Origin: Kofleriaceae bacterium
GTDB lineage: Bacteria > Myxococcota_A > Polyangia > Haliangiales > Haliangiaceae
Length of the DNA: 45,271 bases
Direction: 5' to 3'
NCBI GenBank assembly: GCA_025357755.1
Contig: JANXOP010000149.1
Span: 1 to 45,271, forward strand
A program made the translations under genes and the position numbers. Every line of letters begins with the position of its first letter. Position 1 is the first letter of the stretch. Positions 19,367-26,725 of the stretch are shown here, one piece after another. The notes beneath the pieces were generated by a model. The model was given only the letters and a program-made list of their open reading frames with translations, searched no databases and had not been told where the DNA came from.

Positions 19367-19756
19367 CTACGACTTCGCAGCGTGCTTCTTCTTGTAGTCC
19401 TCGATCGCCGCCTTGATCGCATCTTCGGCGAGGACCGAGCAGTGGATCTTGACCGGCGGGAGGTTGAGCTCCTCGACGATCTGCGTGTTCGAGATGGTCG
19501 CGGCTTGCTCGAGGGTCATGCCCTTGATCATCTCCGTCGCGAGCGAGCTCGACGCGATCGCCGAGCCACAGCCGAACGTCTTGAACTTCGCGTCGGCGAT
19601 CTTGCCGTCGACGACCTTGATCTGGAGACGCATCACGTCGCCGCAGGCCGGCGCGCCAACGAGCCCCGTGCCGATATCGTCACCTTCATCTTTCGAGAAG
19701 GTGCCGACGTTGCGCGGGTTGTCGTAGTGATCGAGAACTTTTTCTGAGTACGCCAT
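19367..19756 (-). CDS. iscU: Fe-S cluster scaffold IscU
   Basis: Protein of 129 aa. Ligands C38, C63 and C106, the Asp D40 next to the first Cys, H105, and the HscA-binding LPPVK (99-103) are all present. It receives sulfur from IscS and builds the cluster. It is separated from iscS by 82 nt, the largest gap in the operon, which holds alternative hairpins. Confidence 0.97.
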   Translation of the reverse strand: MAYSEKVLDHYDNPRNVGTFSKDEGDDIGTGLVGAPACGDVMRLQIKVVDGKIADAKFKTFGCGSAIASSSLATEMIKGMTLEQAATISNTQIVEELNLPPVKIHCSVLAEDAIKAAIEDYKKKHAAKS

Positions 19757-19812
19757 AATGGTTCCTAACGTCCCTAACGTCTAACTTCGCACTGCCTTCG
19801 GCCGTGCTGCGC

Positions 19813-19836
19813 GCCGGGAGCAAGTCCCGGCTTGCT
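19813..19836 (-). promoter_or_regulatory. Mutually exclusive hairpins between iscS and iscU
   Basis: GCCGGGA (19813-19819) pairs perfectly with TCCCGGC (19825-19831). Alternatively AGCAAG (19819-19824) pairs with CTTGCT (19831-19836). The two stems overlap and cannot coexist. They may tune termination, RNA processing or stability between iscS and iscU. A direct repeat CTAACGTC lies closer to iscU. Confidence 0.45.
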
Positions 19837-19838
19837 GC

Positions 19839-21071
19839 TCAGTGAGGGGTCCACTGGATGGAATTGATGTCGATGCCGTCCAGGTGCATTTCCCAGAGCG
19901 GGGAGAGCGAGCGCAGCTTCTCGACCGACTTCACGACGATGTCGATCACGTAGTCGATCTCGGCTTCGGTGTTGAAGCGGCCGATCCCGAAGCGAATCGA
20001 CGAGTGGGCGAGGTCGTCACCGGCGCCGAGCGCGCGGAGCACGTAGCTCGGTTCGAGCGACGCCGAGGTGCAGGCAGACCCCGACGACACCGCGACATCC
20101 TTGAGCGCCATCAAGAGCGACTCGCCCTCGACGAAGGCGAACGAGATGTTGAGGTTGCCCGGCAGCCGGCTGTCCATGGTGCCGTTGACGTAGACTTCAT
20201 CGAGCTTCGACGTGATGCCGCGATAGAGCCGGTCGCGCAGCGCCGTGAGGCGAATCGCTTCGCCACTCATCTCGTCCTTCGCCAGCTCGGCGGCCTTGCC
20301 GAAGCCGACGATCATCGGGACCGGCAACGTGCCCGAACGCATGCCGCGCTCGTGACCGCCGCCATCGATCATCGGATCGATCCGGATCCGCGGCTTGCGA
20401 CGAACCCACAGGGCTCCGATGCCTTTGGGCCCGTAGATCTTGTGCGCCGAGACCGAGACGAGGTCGGCCTTGGCCGCCTCGACGTCGAACGGAATCTTAC
20501 CGGCGGCCTGCGCGGCATCGATGTGGAACAGCGTCTTGGGGTTCTTCGCCTTGATCGCGGCGCCGATCGCGTTCGCGTCCTGGACGACGCCGATCTCGTT
20601 GTTCGCGACCATCACGCTGACGAGGACGGTCTTGTCCGTCATCGCGTTCGTGATCATCTCCGGCGTGACAATGCCGTCCTTCTGCGGACGGAGGTATGTC
20701 ACCTCGAAGCCCTCGCGCTGGAGGCGCTTGCAGGTATCGAGCACGCACTTGTGCTCGGTCTCGACGGTGATGATGTGGTTGCCCTGCTTCTTGTAGAAGC
20801 TAGCGGCGCCCTTGATCGCGAGGTTGTTTGACTCGGTCGCGCCCGAGGTCCACACGATCTCCTTGGCATCGCCACCGAGCAGCGCGGCGACTTGCTCGCG
20901 CGCATGCTCGACCGCGGCTTCGGCGGTCCAGCCGAACACGTGGTTGCGGCTCGCCGAGTTGCCGTACTGCTCCGTGAAAAAGGGCAGCATCGCTTCGACG
21001 ACGCGGGGATCGACGCGCGTGGTCGACTGGTTATCCATGAAGATCGGGATCTTGACTTCGGTTTCCGACAT
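19839..21071 (-). CDS. iscS: Cysteine desulfurase IscS
   Basis: Protein of 410 aa, PLP-dependent; it takes sulfur from cysteine and passes it to IscU. The PLP Lys is K211 ([10 protein letters not shown]). The catalytic Cys is C334 in the loop SSGSACTSA, of the IscS (group I) type. The C-terminus ends QWTPH, similar to other IscS proteins. Its ATG overlaps the stop of the regulator gene as ATGA, tying expression to it. Confidence 0.97.
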   Translation of the reverse strand: MSETEVKIPIFMDNQSTTRVDPRVVEAMLPFFTEQYGNSASRNHVFGWTAEAAVEHAREQVAALLGGDAKEIVWTSGATESNNLAIKGAASFYKKQGNHIITVETEHKCVLDTCKRLQREGFEVTYLRPQKDGIVTPEMITNAMTDKTVLVSVMVANNEIGVVQDANAIGAAIKAKNPKTLFHIDAAQAAGKIPFDVEAAKADLVSVSAHKIYGPKGIGALWVRRKPRIRIDPMIDGGGHERGMRSGTLPVPMIVGFGKAAELAKDEMSGEAIRLTALRDRLYRGITSKLDEVYVNGTMDSRLPGNLNISFAFVEGESLLMALKDVAVSSGSACTSASLEPSYVLRALGAGDDLAHSSIRFGIGRFNTEAEIDYVIDIVVKSVEKLRSLSPLWEMHLDGIDINSIQWTPH

Positions 21072-21646
21072 CAGTTGTTTCCTTCACGAAAGAGCGTGGC
21101 CACCGGAACATCGAAGTCCGTGGCCGCCTGAGCCGTCGCGGCCGCTTGTGGCGCCTGCGACGCACGCTTGGACAGACCTGCAAACAAAGGGGGAGCCTCA
21201 CCGCGGCGATGGCCGTGGTGGTCGCACGTGCCGCACTCGGATGGCGCGTGCTCGGTCGAGCACGGCTGGCACGAATCGAGATAGCCGAGCGCCTCGACCA
21301 GATCGTTCTCGATCACCTGCAGCTGCGTGATCTGATCGCGAATCTGCTGGCGCTTCTCCTGGAACATCGCGTGGACTCGCGAGGTAGCCGCGGGAGCGGA
21401 CTTCGCATTCTGGAAGTCTTTGACGAAGCCCTGGATCTCGGCGAGCGTGAAGCCGATCGCCTGGAGCTTCACGATCCAGTGGATGCGGTCCACCGCTTCG
21501 GGACCGTAGAGGCGGAAGCCCCCTTCGGACCGCGCGCGGGGCTCGAGCAAACCGAGCTCTTCGTAGAGGTGCATCGCGCGGACGGTCTTGCCGACCACCT
21601 TGGCGAGCTCTCCGACGCGCATCAGTTTGAGTTCGTTGGCATCCAT
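21071..21646 (-). CDS. MerR-family regulator heading the isc operon, Cys-rich C-terminus
   Basis: Protein of 191 aa. Residues about 9-75 form a MerR winged helix ([20 protein letters not shown], then [14 protein letters not shown] and GFTLAEI). A coiled-coil dimer helix follows. Near residues 125-142 is the motif CQPC-x8-CGTC plus CDHHGH, a plausible Fe-S or zinc site; SoxR, a known family member, carries a [2Fe-2S] cluster here. The usual IscR (Rrf2 family) is absent, so this protein likely takes that role; that is inference. The ATG at 21646 is chosen over an upstream in-frame start at 21730, which would run through the promoter. It overlaps iscS by 3 nt. Confidence 0.88.
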   Translation of the reverse strand: MDANELKLMRVGELAKVVGKTVRAMHLYEELGLLEPRARSEGGFRLYGPEAVDRIHWIVKLQAIGFTLAEIQGFVKDFQNAKSAPAATSRVHAMFQEKRQQIRDQITQLQVIENDLVEALGYLDSCQPCSTEHAPSECGTCDHHGHRRGEAPPLFAGLSKRASQAPQAAATAQAATDFDVPVATLFREGNN

Positions 21647-21653
21647 GAACAGA

Positions 21654-21677
21654 GTAACCCTTACGTACACGTAAGGT
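21654..21677. promoter_or_regulatory. Palindromic operator upstream of the isc regulator
   Basis: CCTTACGTACACGTAAGG (21659-21676) has 8-bp arms and a 2-bp centre, a MerR-type dyad. The wider 24-bp segment matches 26284-26307 at 19 of 24 bases. It lies between the regulator promoter and its ATG, a position suited to autorepression. Confidence 0.65.
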
Positions 21678-21694
21678 TGCTGGTTACGGATGGG

Positions 21695-21723
21695 ACTATG
21701 ACGGTGTAGGTAGGGGGTGTCAA
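21695..21723 (-). promoter_or_regulatory. Sigma70-type promoter of the isc operon
   Basis: TTGACA (21718-21723) and CATAGT (21695-21700) are spaced by exactly 17 bp. The transcript would start near 21688 and carry a leader of about 42 nt that contains the palindrome. Confidence 0.65.
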
Positions 21724-21732
21724 GCGACAACC

Positions 21733-21750
21733 CTAACCTTTACGTAAGGT
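21733..21750. promoter_or_regulatory. Compressed copy of the isc operator
   Basis: CTAACCTTTACGTAAGGT holds the same outer half-sites (TAACC and TAAGGT) as the main operator but lacks about 6 central bases. It sits just upstream of the -35 element and just after the rny stop. It may be a weak or alternative site. Confidence 0.35.
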
Positions 21751-21752
21751 CG

Positions 21753-23366
21753 CTAGTTCGCCGTGGATGTGGCTTCAAAGGCTCGAATTACCGTGACTTT
21801 GATCTGCCCGGGGAACGTCAGCTCGTCCGCAACGCGGGCGGCGATCTCGGAGGACATCTCCACGCACGCTGCGTCATCGACCTCGGTCTCGCGAACATAG
21901 ACCCGGAGCTCGCGCCCGCCGTGGACCGCATGGGCACCCAGGACGCCACGGTGATCCATGCCGATCCGTTCGAGGTCTTCGACCTTGGTATTGAAGCCCT
22001 CGGTCTGTTCGCGGCGCGCGCCGGGACGCGCGCCACTCATCGCATCGGACGCGGCGACCAGGTACGCGTAGACCGAGTTGCACGGCTCGTCTGCGTGATG
22101 CGAGCCGATCGCGTTGGCGACGAGCTCGCTCTCGCCGACCCGGCGCGCGATCTCGGCGCCGATCACGGCGTGGCTGCCTTCGATCTTGTGGGTCAGCGCC
22201 TTGCCGATGTCGTGCATCAGCGTGGCGCGCCGCGCGAGCCCGGCATCGAGCCCGAGCTCCGATGCCATCATACCGGCGAGGAACGCCGCTTCGACCGCGT
22301 GCAGCCACTGGTTCTGGGTGTAGCTCGTGCGGAAGTTGAGCGCGCCGACGAGCTCGACGATCTCGGGATGCGCTTTCGGGACGCCGAGGACGGAGAACGC
22401 CTTCTTGCCGAGCGCGCGGATCTCCTGGTTGAGCCCCTCACGCGCCCTGGCCGCCCACGCCTCGGGGTCTCTCTTCGCGTCGTCGATCGACTCCGGCTTC
22501 TTGACGAAGCGGTGGAGTGCACGACGCACGACTTCCTTGCCGACGCCATCGAGCCCTTCGAGCCGGATCGCATCCTTGTCGTCGTTGATCTGGAGTTGGA
22601 TCCCGCTGACCCGCTCCAGCGCGCGGTGGATCGCGTTGTCGTGATCGAGCACGATCGCCACGATGTCCGAGCCGACCTTGAGGTTCGAGACGTTACGCTC
22701 GGTCAGAAAGTGCATCGAGCAGCGCGCGGCGGCGATCTCCATCACTCGCTTGGCTTCGCGGTCGTACGCCGGGTCGGTCGCATTCTGTTCCACGTTGCGA
22801 ATCGCAGCCGCCGCGCTCGCGCGTGCATCTTCGATCCACGCGCGCGACATCTCGCGGACCAGCTCCTGGACCGGCACGCCGGCGCGCGTCTCGAGCTCGC
22901 TGCGCACGGCGTCGCGCTTGCGCTTGATGTCTTGCTCGAGGCCACTCGCGCGATCGCGACGCGACTGGACCTCCTGATGGATCTGGTCGAGCGAGGTTTC
23001 GCGATGTTCGACGGTGTCGCGCAACATGGCGAGCTCGGCCTCGCGCGCCGACAGGGCATCTTCACGGGCCTGGATCGTGGCTTCGGTCTCGGCGAGCTGA
23101 TGATCCGCCTCCGCCTGTTGCTCGAGCGCGCTCACGCGCGCCGCGGTGTCGCTCGCTTGCGTGGTCGCTGCGGCGTCGAGCTTCGCGGCCTTCACGAGCG
23201 CGGCCGCCTCGACCCGCGCATCGATCGAGGCGCGATCACGAATCCGCGCGGCCTCGGCAGCCGCGGTGCGGGCGGCGAGGACTCCCGCCGCGATCAGCGC
23301 GACGAGCCCGACGGCGATGGCGACGAACACCGCGTGACTATACCGCCTGCCCGCTCCGAGCAGCAC
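21753..23366 (-). CDS. rny: RNase Y-like endoribonuclease with degenerate KH loop
   Basis: Protein of 537 aa with RNase Y layout: N-terminal membrane helix (about 11-33), long coiled coil (about 34-165), KH domain, HD domain and the family-specific C-terminus (FPGQIKVTVIR). HD residues are present: FRTSYTQNQWLHAVE, MHDIGKA and GSHHADE. In the KH domain the RNA-binding GxxG loop (IGREGRN in B. subtilis) reads VLDHDNA, so GxxG is lost. It would be a membrane-anchored mRNA decay enzyme. The GTG start directly follows the kinase stop codon without a gap. Confidence 0.88.
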   Translation of the reverse strand: MLLGAGRRYSHAVFVAIAVGLVALIAAGVLAARTAAAEAARIRDRASIDARVEAAALVKAAKLDAAATTQASDTAARVSALEQQAEADHQLAETEATIQAREDALSAREAELAMLRDTVEHRETSLDQIHQEVQSRRDRASGLEQDIKRKRDAVRSELETRAGVPVQELVREMSRAWIEDARASAAAAIRNVEQNATDPAYDREAKRVMEIAAARCSMHFLTERNVSNLKVGSDIVAIVLDHDNAIHRALERVSGIQLQINDDKDAIRLEGLDGVGKEVVRRALHRFVKKPESIDDAKRDPEAWAARAREGLNQEIRALGKKAFSVLGVPKAHPEIVELVGALNFRTSYTQNQWLHAVEAAFLAGMMASELGLDAGLARRATLMHDIGKALTHKIEGSHAVIGAEIARRVGESELVANAIGSHHADEPCNSVYAYLVAASDAMSGARPGARREQTEGFNTKVEDLERIGMDHRGVLGAHAVHGGRELRVYVRETEVDDAACVEMSSEIAARVADELTFPGQIKVTVIRAFEATSTAN

Positions 23367-25058
23367 TCAATCGGGCCGTTCGAGGCAGGTATCGCACTGC
23401 TTCGGATGCGTTTTCGGGGTGTCATGAACGGTGGCCGGGTGCGTGACCGGCAAGGCATCGAGCGAGACCTGGATCATCACGTTCCCGCTGACCACGAGCT
23501 GCTTGGGCTTGGGCTTGAAGCCGGCGAGCCGGAGCTCGATCTGGATCGGGGTCTTGCTGATCGGCATCACCAGCTTGACTGGGGCCACGCCGAGCGACTT
23601 CAGATCGGGCCCAAAGATCTCGGCGCCCGAGGGCACGCTATCGATCTCGACCGACGCGGTCGTCGGTGCCTCCGCGGCGTCCGGCACGAGCACCGCTGCG
23701 TGTGTGACACCCGCATCCGCGATGACGGCGACGCGCGGTTTGGGCTCACCGGGCTCGATCGCGGCGAGCGTGGACGCCGTGGACTCGGACTGGGCGTGGC
23801 GGTACCAGGACACCGCGATGACGCCGCCGCCGAGGCCGAGGATCAGCGCGAACGAGACCACGATCGGCCACACCTTGCGCGGCTGGCGCGACGAATACCC
23901 GAGCGGCGTGGCGATCCGCATCGTGTTCGTCTTCAACATCGCGGGGAACGCGAGGTCCGGGCCCTGCCCGTGTGCAGGGCGCGGCGGGATCAAGGATCCG
24001 TCGCCGATCATCGTCGCGTTCGAGCTCGCGCCCGACATCGACATCACGGGGGCAGCGAGCGGCAACTCGTTTGTCATGCCGATCCGCGTCGCCTGCTGGG
24101 CGGCGTTGTCGCGTTGCTGCTGGGCCGCGTACGCGATCACCGCCTTCGCGTCGACGCGGAGCTCGCCAGGTGCCATGGAGCGCGCGGGTGACATCGGCGG
24201 CGATTGATGGAGATAGCGCTCCGGATCGAGCAGCGCTTCGCGGAGCGCAGTCATCGTCGGAAATCGCGCGTCCGGTTGCTTCATCAAGCAGCGCAGCAGG
24301 ATCTGCTCGACGCTCGGCGGAATATTCGGGTTGTAGCCGCGCGGCGGCGGCGGCAGCTGGGTCACCTGCTTGACGAGCACCTCGCCCATCGATTCGCCAT
24401 CGAACGGCAGCGCCCCGGTCATCATCTGGAACAGCAGGATGCCGAGCGCGTAGATATCGGTGCGGTGGTCGATCGTCACGCGGCTCTCGCACGCCTCTGG
24501 CGACATGTATTGCGGCGTCCCGAGCAGGACGCCGGCCGCGGTCTTCACCGATGAAGGTCCACCGGCGAACATCTTCGCGAGCCCGAAATCGAGCAGCTTC
24601 ACGTAGTCGGGGTCGCCGAGGCGCAACGTGAGCATCACGTTGTCGGGCTTGAGATCGCGATGGATCACGCCGGCGGCGTGCGCGGCCGCGAGCGCACTCG
24701 CGATCTGCGCACCGATGTGAAGCGCGCGGCGCGTGTCGAGCACCGCCTCGCGGGCGAGCACCGACGCGAGGTTCGAACCCTCGAGGTACTCCATGATGTA
24801 GTAGTGGTCGCCCTCGGGCGTCACCCCGAAATCGTGGATCTCGACGATGTGCTCGCTGCCGATCTTGTTGACCGCCTTCGCCTCTTGAAAGAAGCGCTGC
24901 ACCACTTCGCGGTTCGAGGCGAGCTCGCGATGGATGACCTTGAGCGCGACCTTCTTGCCGATCGTCGGATGCTCGGCGAGGTAGACGGCTCCCATACCGC
25001 CCGTCCCGATTTTGGTCAGGATGCGGTAGTTCCCGATGGTTTGGCCGGGCGCGATCAG
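23367..25058 (-). CDS. Ser/Thr protein kinase with membrane span and PEGA domain
   Basis: Protein of 563 aa if it starts at the CTG at 25058. That start restores the full glycine loop IGTGGMGAVY; the first ATG (24995) falls inside the loop and would remove the first strand of the kinase fold. No AUG, GUG or UUG lies in frame between the upstream TAA and that ATG. Catalytic residues are K40, HRD (D135) and DFG (D157). A membrane helix lies near 397-418 and a PEGA domain near 467-537 on the far side. A CDTC pair lies close to the end. It sits between moeB-like and rny genes, possibly one operon. Target unknown. Confidence 0.88.
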   Translation of the reverse strand: MIAPGQTIGNYRILTKIGTGGMGAVYLAEHPTIGKKVALKVIHRELASNREVVQRFFQEAKAVNKIGSEHIVEIHDFGVTPEGDHYYIMEYLEGSNLASVLAREAVLDTRRALHIGAQIASALAAAHAAGVIHRDLKPDNVMLTLRLGDPDYVKLLDFGLAKMFAGGPSSVKTAAGVLLGTPQYMSPEACESRVTIDHRTDIYALGILLFQMMTGALPFDGESMGEVLVKQVTQLPPPPRGYNPNIPPSVEQILLRCLMKQPDARFPTMTALREALLDPERYLHQSPPMSPARSMAPGELRVDAKAVIAYAAQQQRDNAAQQATRIGMTNELPLAAPVMSMSGASSNATMIGDGSLIPPRPAHGQGPDLAFPAMLKTNTMRIATPLGYSSRQPRKVWPIVVSFALILGLGGGVIAVSWYRHAQSESTASTLAAIEPGEPKPRVAVIADAGVTHAAVLVPDAAEAPTTASVEIDSVPSGAEIFGPDLKSLGVAPVKLVMPISKTPIQIELRLAGFKPKPKQLVVSGNVMIQVSLDALPVTHPATVHDTPKTHPKQCDTCLERPD

Positions 25059-25075
25059 TTCGCGCTTAGTTTAGC

Positions 25076-26257
25076 CTATCGAGCTTCAGCGCGTTTCGGC
25101 GCCGAACAGAACTGCTCGTAATCGACGAGCTGGATCGCCTTGCGGTCGACGCCATCGCCACAGGTCGGGCACTTCGGATCCCGCCTGAGCTTCATCTCCC
25201 GGAACTTCGCGGCCAGCGCGTCATAGATGAGGAGCCGGCCGGCGAGCGTGGTGCCGATGCCCAGGATCAGCTTGATCGCCTCGGTCGCCTGGAGCGTGCC
25301 CATCGTGCCCGGCAGCACCCCGAGGACGCCGCCCTCCGCACACGAGGGCGCATCCTCGGGCGGCGGCGGTTGGGGATACAGGCAGCGGTAGCAGGGCGAG
25401 CCGTTCGCCGGAAACACCGTGAGCTGGCCCTCGAACCGAAAGATCGACGCGTGGACGACCGGCTTGCCGAGCCGGAGCGCGATGTCGTTGACCAGGTAGC
25501 GCGTCGCGAAGTTATCCGCGCCGTCGATGATGACATCGTACGGCGCGAGCAGCGCCTCGGCGTTCTCCGCGACGATCCGGGTCTTGTGCTTGACGATGTT
25601 GACGTCGGGGTTGAGGTTCTTGAGCGTACGCTCGGCGCTGTCGACCTTGAGCGTCTGCAGGCGATCGTTGCCGTGCAGGATCTGGCGCTGGAGGTTCGAG
25701 ACGTCGACGACATCGTCGTCGATCAAGCCGATCGTGCCGACGCCGGCGGCCGCGAGGTACATGCTCGAGGGCGAGCCGAGCCCACCTGCACCGATGCACA
25801 CTACTTTCGCCGCGAGCAGCTTCTGTTGGCCCACCAGCCCGACCTCGGGCAGCATCACGTGGCGCGAGTAGCGCGTCTCCTGGTCGGGGCGCAGCGTCGC
25901 GGGCATGATCCATGGCTGGCCCGCTTTCTTCCAGCCGCCGAAGCCACCGGCGAGCGACTTCACGTTGGTGTAGCCGAGCTCGTGCAGCGTGCGCGCCGCG
26001 AACAACGAGCGACTCCCACCCGCGCAATACACGACGATCGGCGCGTCGCGATTTGGGACCTCGCGCTCGATCTTCGATTCGAGAAAGCCGCGCGGGATCC
26101 ACACCGCGTTCGCGAGTGCGCCCTGGGCCCACTCGTCGGCCTCGCGACAATCGATGATGACGGGCTGCGTTGCCGACGCCATGCTCGCGAGCCCCGCGAC
26201 GTCGATCTCGGCAAGCGAGTTGCGTAAGTCCTTCAGTAGAGCGTCATATCCGGCCAC
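25076..26257 (-). CDS. Rhodanese-MoeB/ThiF fusion (sulfur-carrier activating enzyme)
   Basis: Protein of 393 aa. An N-terminal rhodanese domain has active Cys C78 (CAGGSRS). A ThiF/MoeB E1 domain follows: nucleotide loop GAGGLG (156-161), zinc ligands C289, C292, C363 and C366, and a putative catalytic C306 (PSCAEGG). Such enzymes adenylate a sulfur carrier such as MoaD or ThiS and load sulfur. The rhodanese is N-terminal, the reverse of human MOCS3. No carrier gene is in the window, so the pathway (molybdopterin, thiamine or cysteine) is open. GTG start; diverges from the erpA-like gene. Confidence 0.9.
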   Translation of the reverse strand: MAGYDALLKDLRNSLAEIDVAGLASMASATQPVIIDCREADEWAQGALANAVWIPRGFLESKIEREVPNRDAPIVVYCAGGSRSLFAARTLHELGYTNVKSLAGGFGGWKKAGQPWIMPATLRPDQETRYSRHVMLPEVGLVGQQKLLAAKVVCIGAGGLGSPSSMYLAAAGVGTIGLIDDDVVDVSNLQRQILHGNDRLQTLKVDSAERTLKNLNPDVNIVKHKTRIVAENAEALLAPYDVIIDGADNFATRYLVNDIALRLGKPVVHASIFRFEGQLTVFPANGSPCYRCLYPQPPPPEDAPSCAEGGVLGVLPGTMGTLQATEAIKLILGIGTTLAGRLLIYDALAAKFREMKLRRDPKCPTCGDGVDRKAIQLVDYEQFCSAPKRAEAR

Positions 26258-26263
26258 GGACGG

Positions 26264-26272
26264 AACCTACCA
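26264..26272 (-). promoter_or_regulatory. Extended -10 of the moeB-like gene
   Basis: On the minus strand TGG-TAGGTT ends 7 nt before the GTG start, so transcription would begin at or beside the start codon. No good -35 is seen; the palindrome lies about where an activator would bind. Confidence 0.4.
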
Positions 26273-26278
26273 CAGAGC

Positions 26279-26307
26279 TTGCCGTAACCCTCACGTGAGG
26301 GTAAGGT
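26279..26307 (+). promoter_or_regulatory. Promoter of the erpA-like gene
   Basis: TTGCCG (26279-26284) and TAAGGT (26302-26307) are 17 bp apart and flank a palindrome. The expected start at about 26314 is 1 nt from the ATG, so the mRNA may be leaderless. Confidence 0.5.
26284..26307. promoter_or_regulatory. Second copy of the isc operator, between divergent genes
   Basis: The core ACCCTCACGTGAGGGT (26287-26302) is a perfect 16-bp palindrome. The full 24-bp segment matches the operator at 21654-21677 at 19 of 24 positions, including both ends (GTAACCCT and GTAAGGT). Lying between the -35 and -10 of the erpA-like gene, it has the geometry of a MerR-family site. It could also affect the divergent moeB-like gene. 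Confidence 0.6.
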
Positions 26308-26314
26308 CCACGCG

Positions 26315-26707
26315 ATGTCTGACCTCGCCACCTCCGCTAGCTCCTTCACCTCGGCGCCCGATTACGCGCCTGGTCCGGAGTCGATGCTGCTCATCACTTC
26401 CGGCGCTGCCGTGAAGGTCAACGAAATCCGCGACGCCGAAGGCATCGAAACCACGATGGCGCTCCGGCTCCGCGTCGTCGGTGGCGGTTGCGCCGGCTTC
26501 TCGTACGATCTCTACTTCGACGAGCCGACCGAAGTCGATCGTCAATTCGAGACCGCGGGCGTCCGCTGCGTCGTCGACGAGATGAGCCTGATGTACCTCG
26601 TCGGTACCGAGATCGATTACGTCGAAGGTCTCCAGGGCGCCGGGTTCAAGTTCAACAACCCGAACGTGAAGTCGACCTGCGGTTGCGGCTCTTCGTTCAG
26701 CGTCTGA
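26315..26707 (+). CDS. A-type Fe-S carrier (ErpA/IscA family), second copy
   Basis: Protein of 130 aa. Ligands C59 (GGGCAGF), C122 and C124 (CGCG) are present. It shares the FKFNNPN block with the IscA at 18961-19359 but sits alone outside the isc operon, as ErpA does in many bacteria, so an ErpA-like delivery role is likely. The 25-residue N-terminal extension is Ser/Ala/Pro-rich. An AAGG lies 8-11 nt before the ATG, if the mRNA has any leader. The next gene begins 18 nt later. Confidence 0.9.
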   Translation: MSDLATSASSFTSAPDYAPGPESMLLITSGAAVKVNEIRDAEGIETTMALRLRVVGGGCAGFSYDLYFDEPTEVDRQFETAGVRCVVDEMSLMYLVGTEIDYVEGLQGAGFKFNNPNVKSTCGCGSSFSV

Positions 26708-26725
26708 TCTCTCCGAGCAGCCGTC

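Noticed and set aside
21071..21730. Longer start of the MerR-like regulator at 21730
   Set aside because: It would translate through the -10 element and the operator, and the extra residues do not resemble MerR proteins; the ATG at 21646 fits the family.
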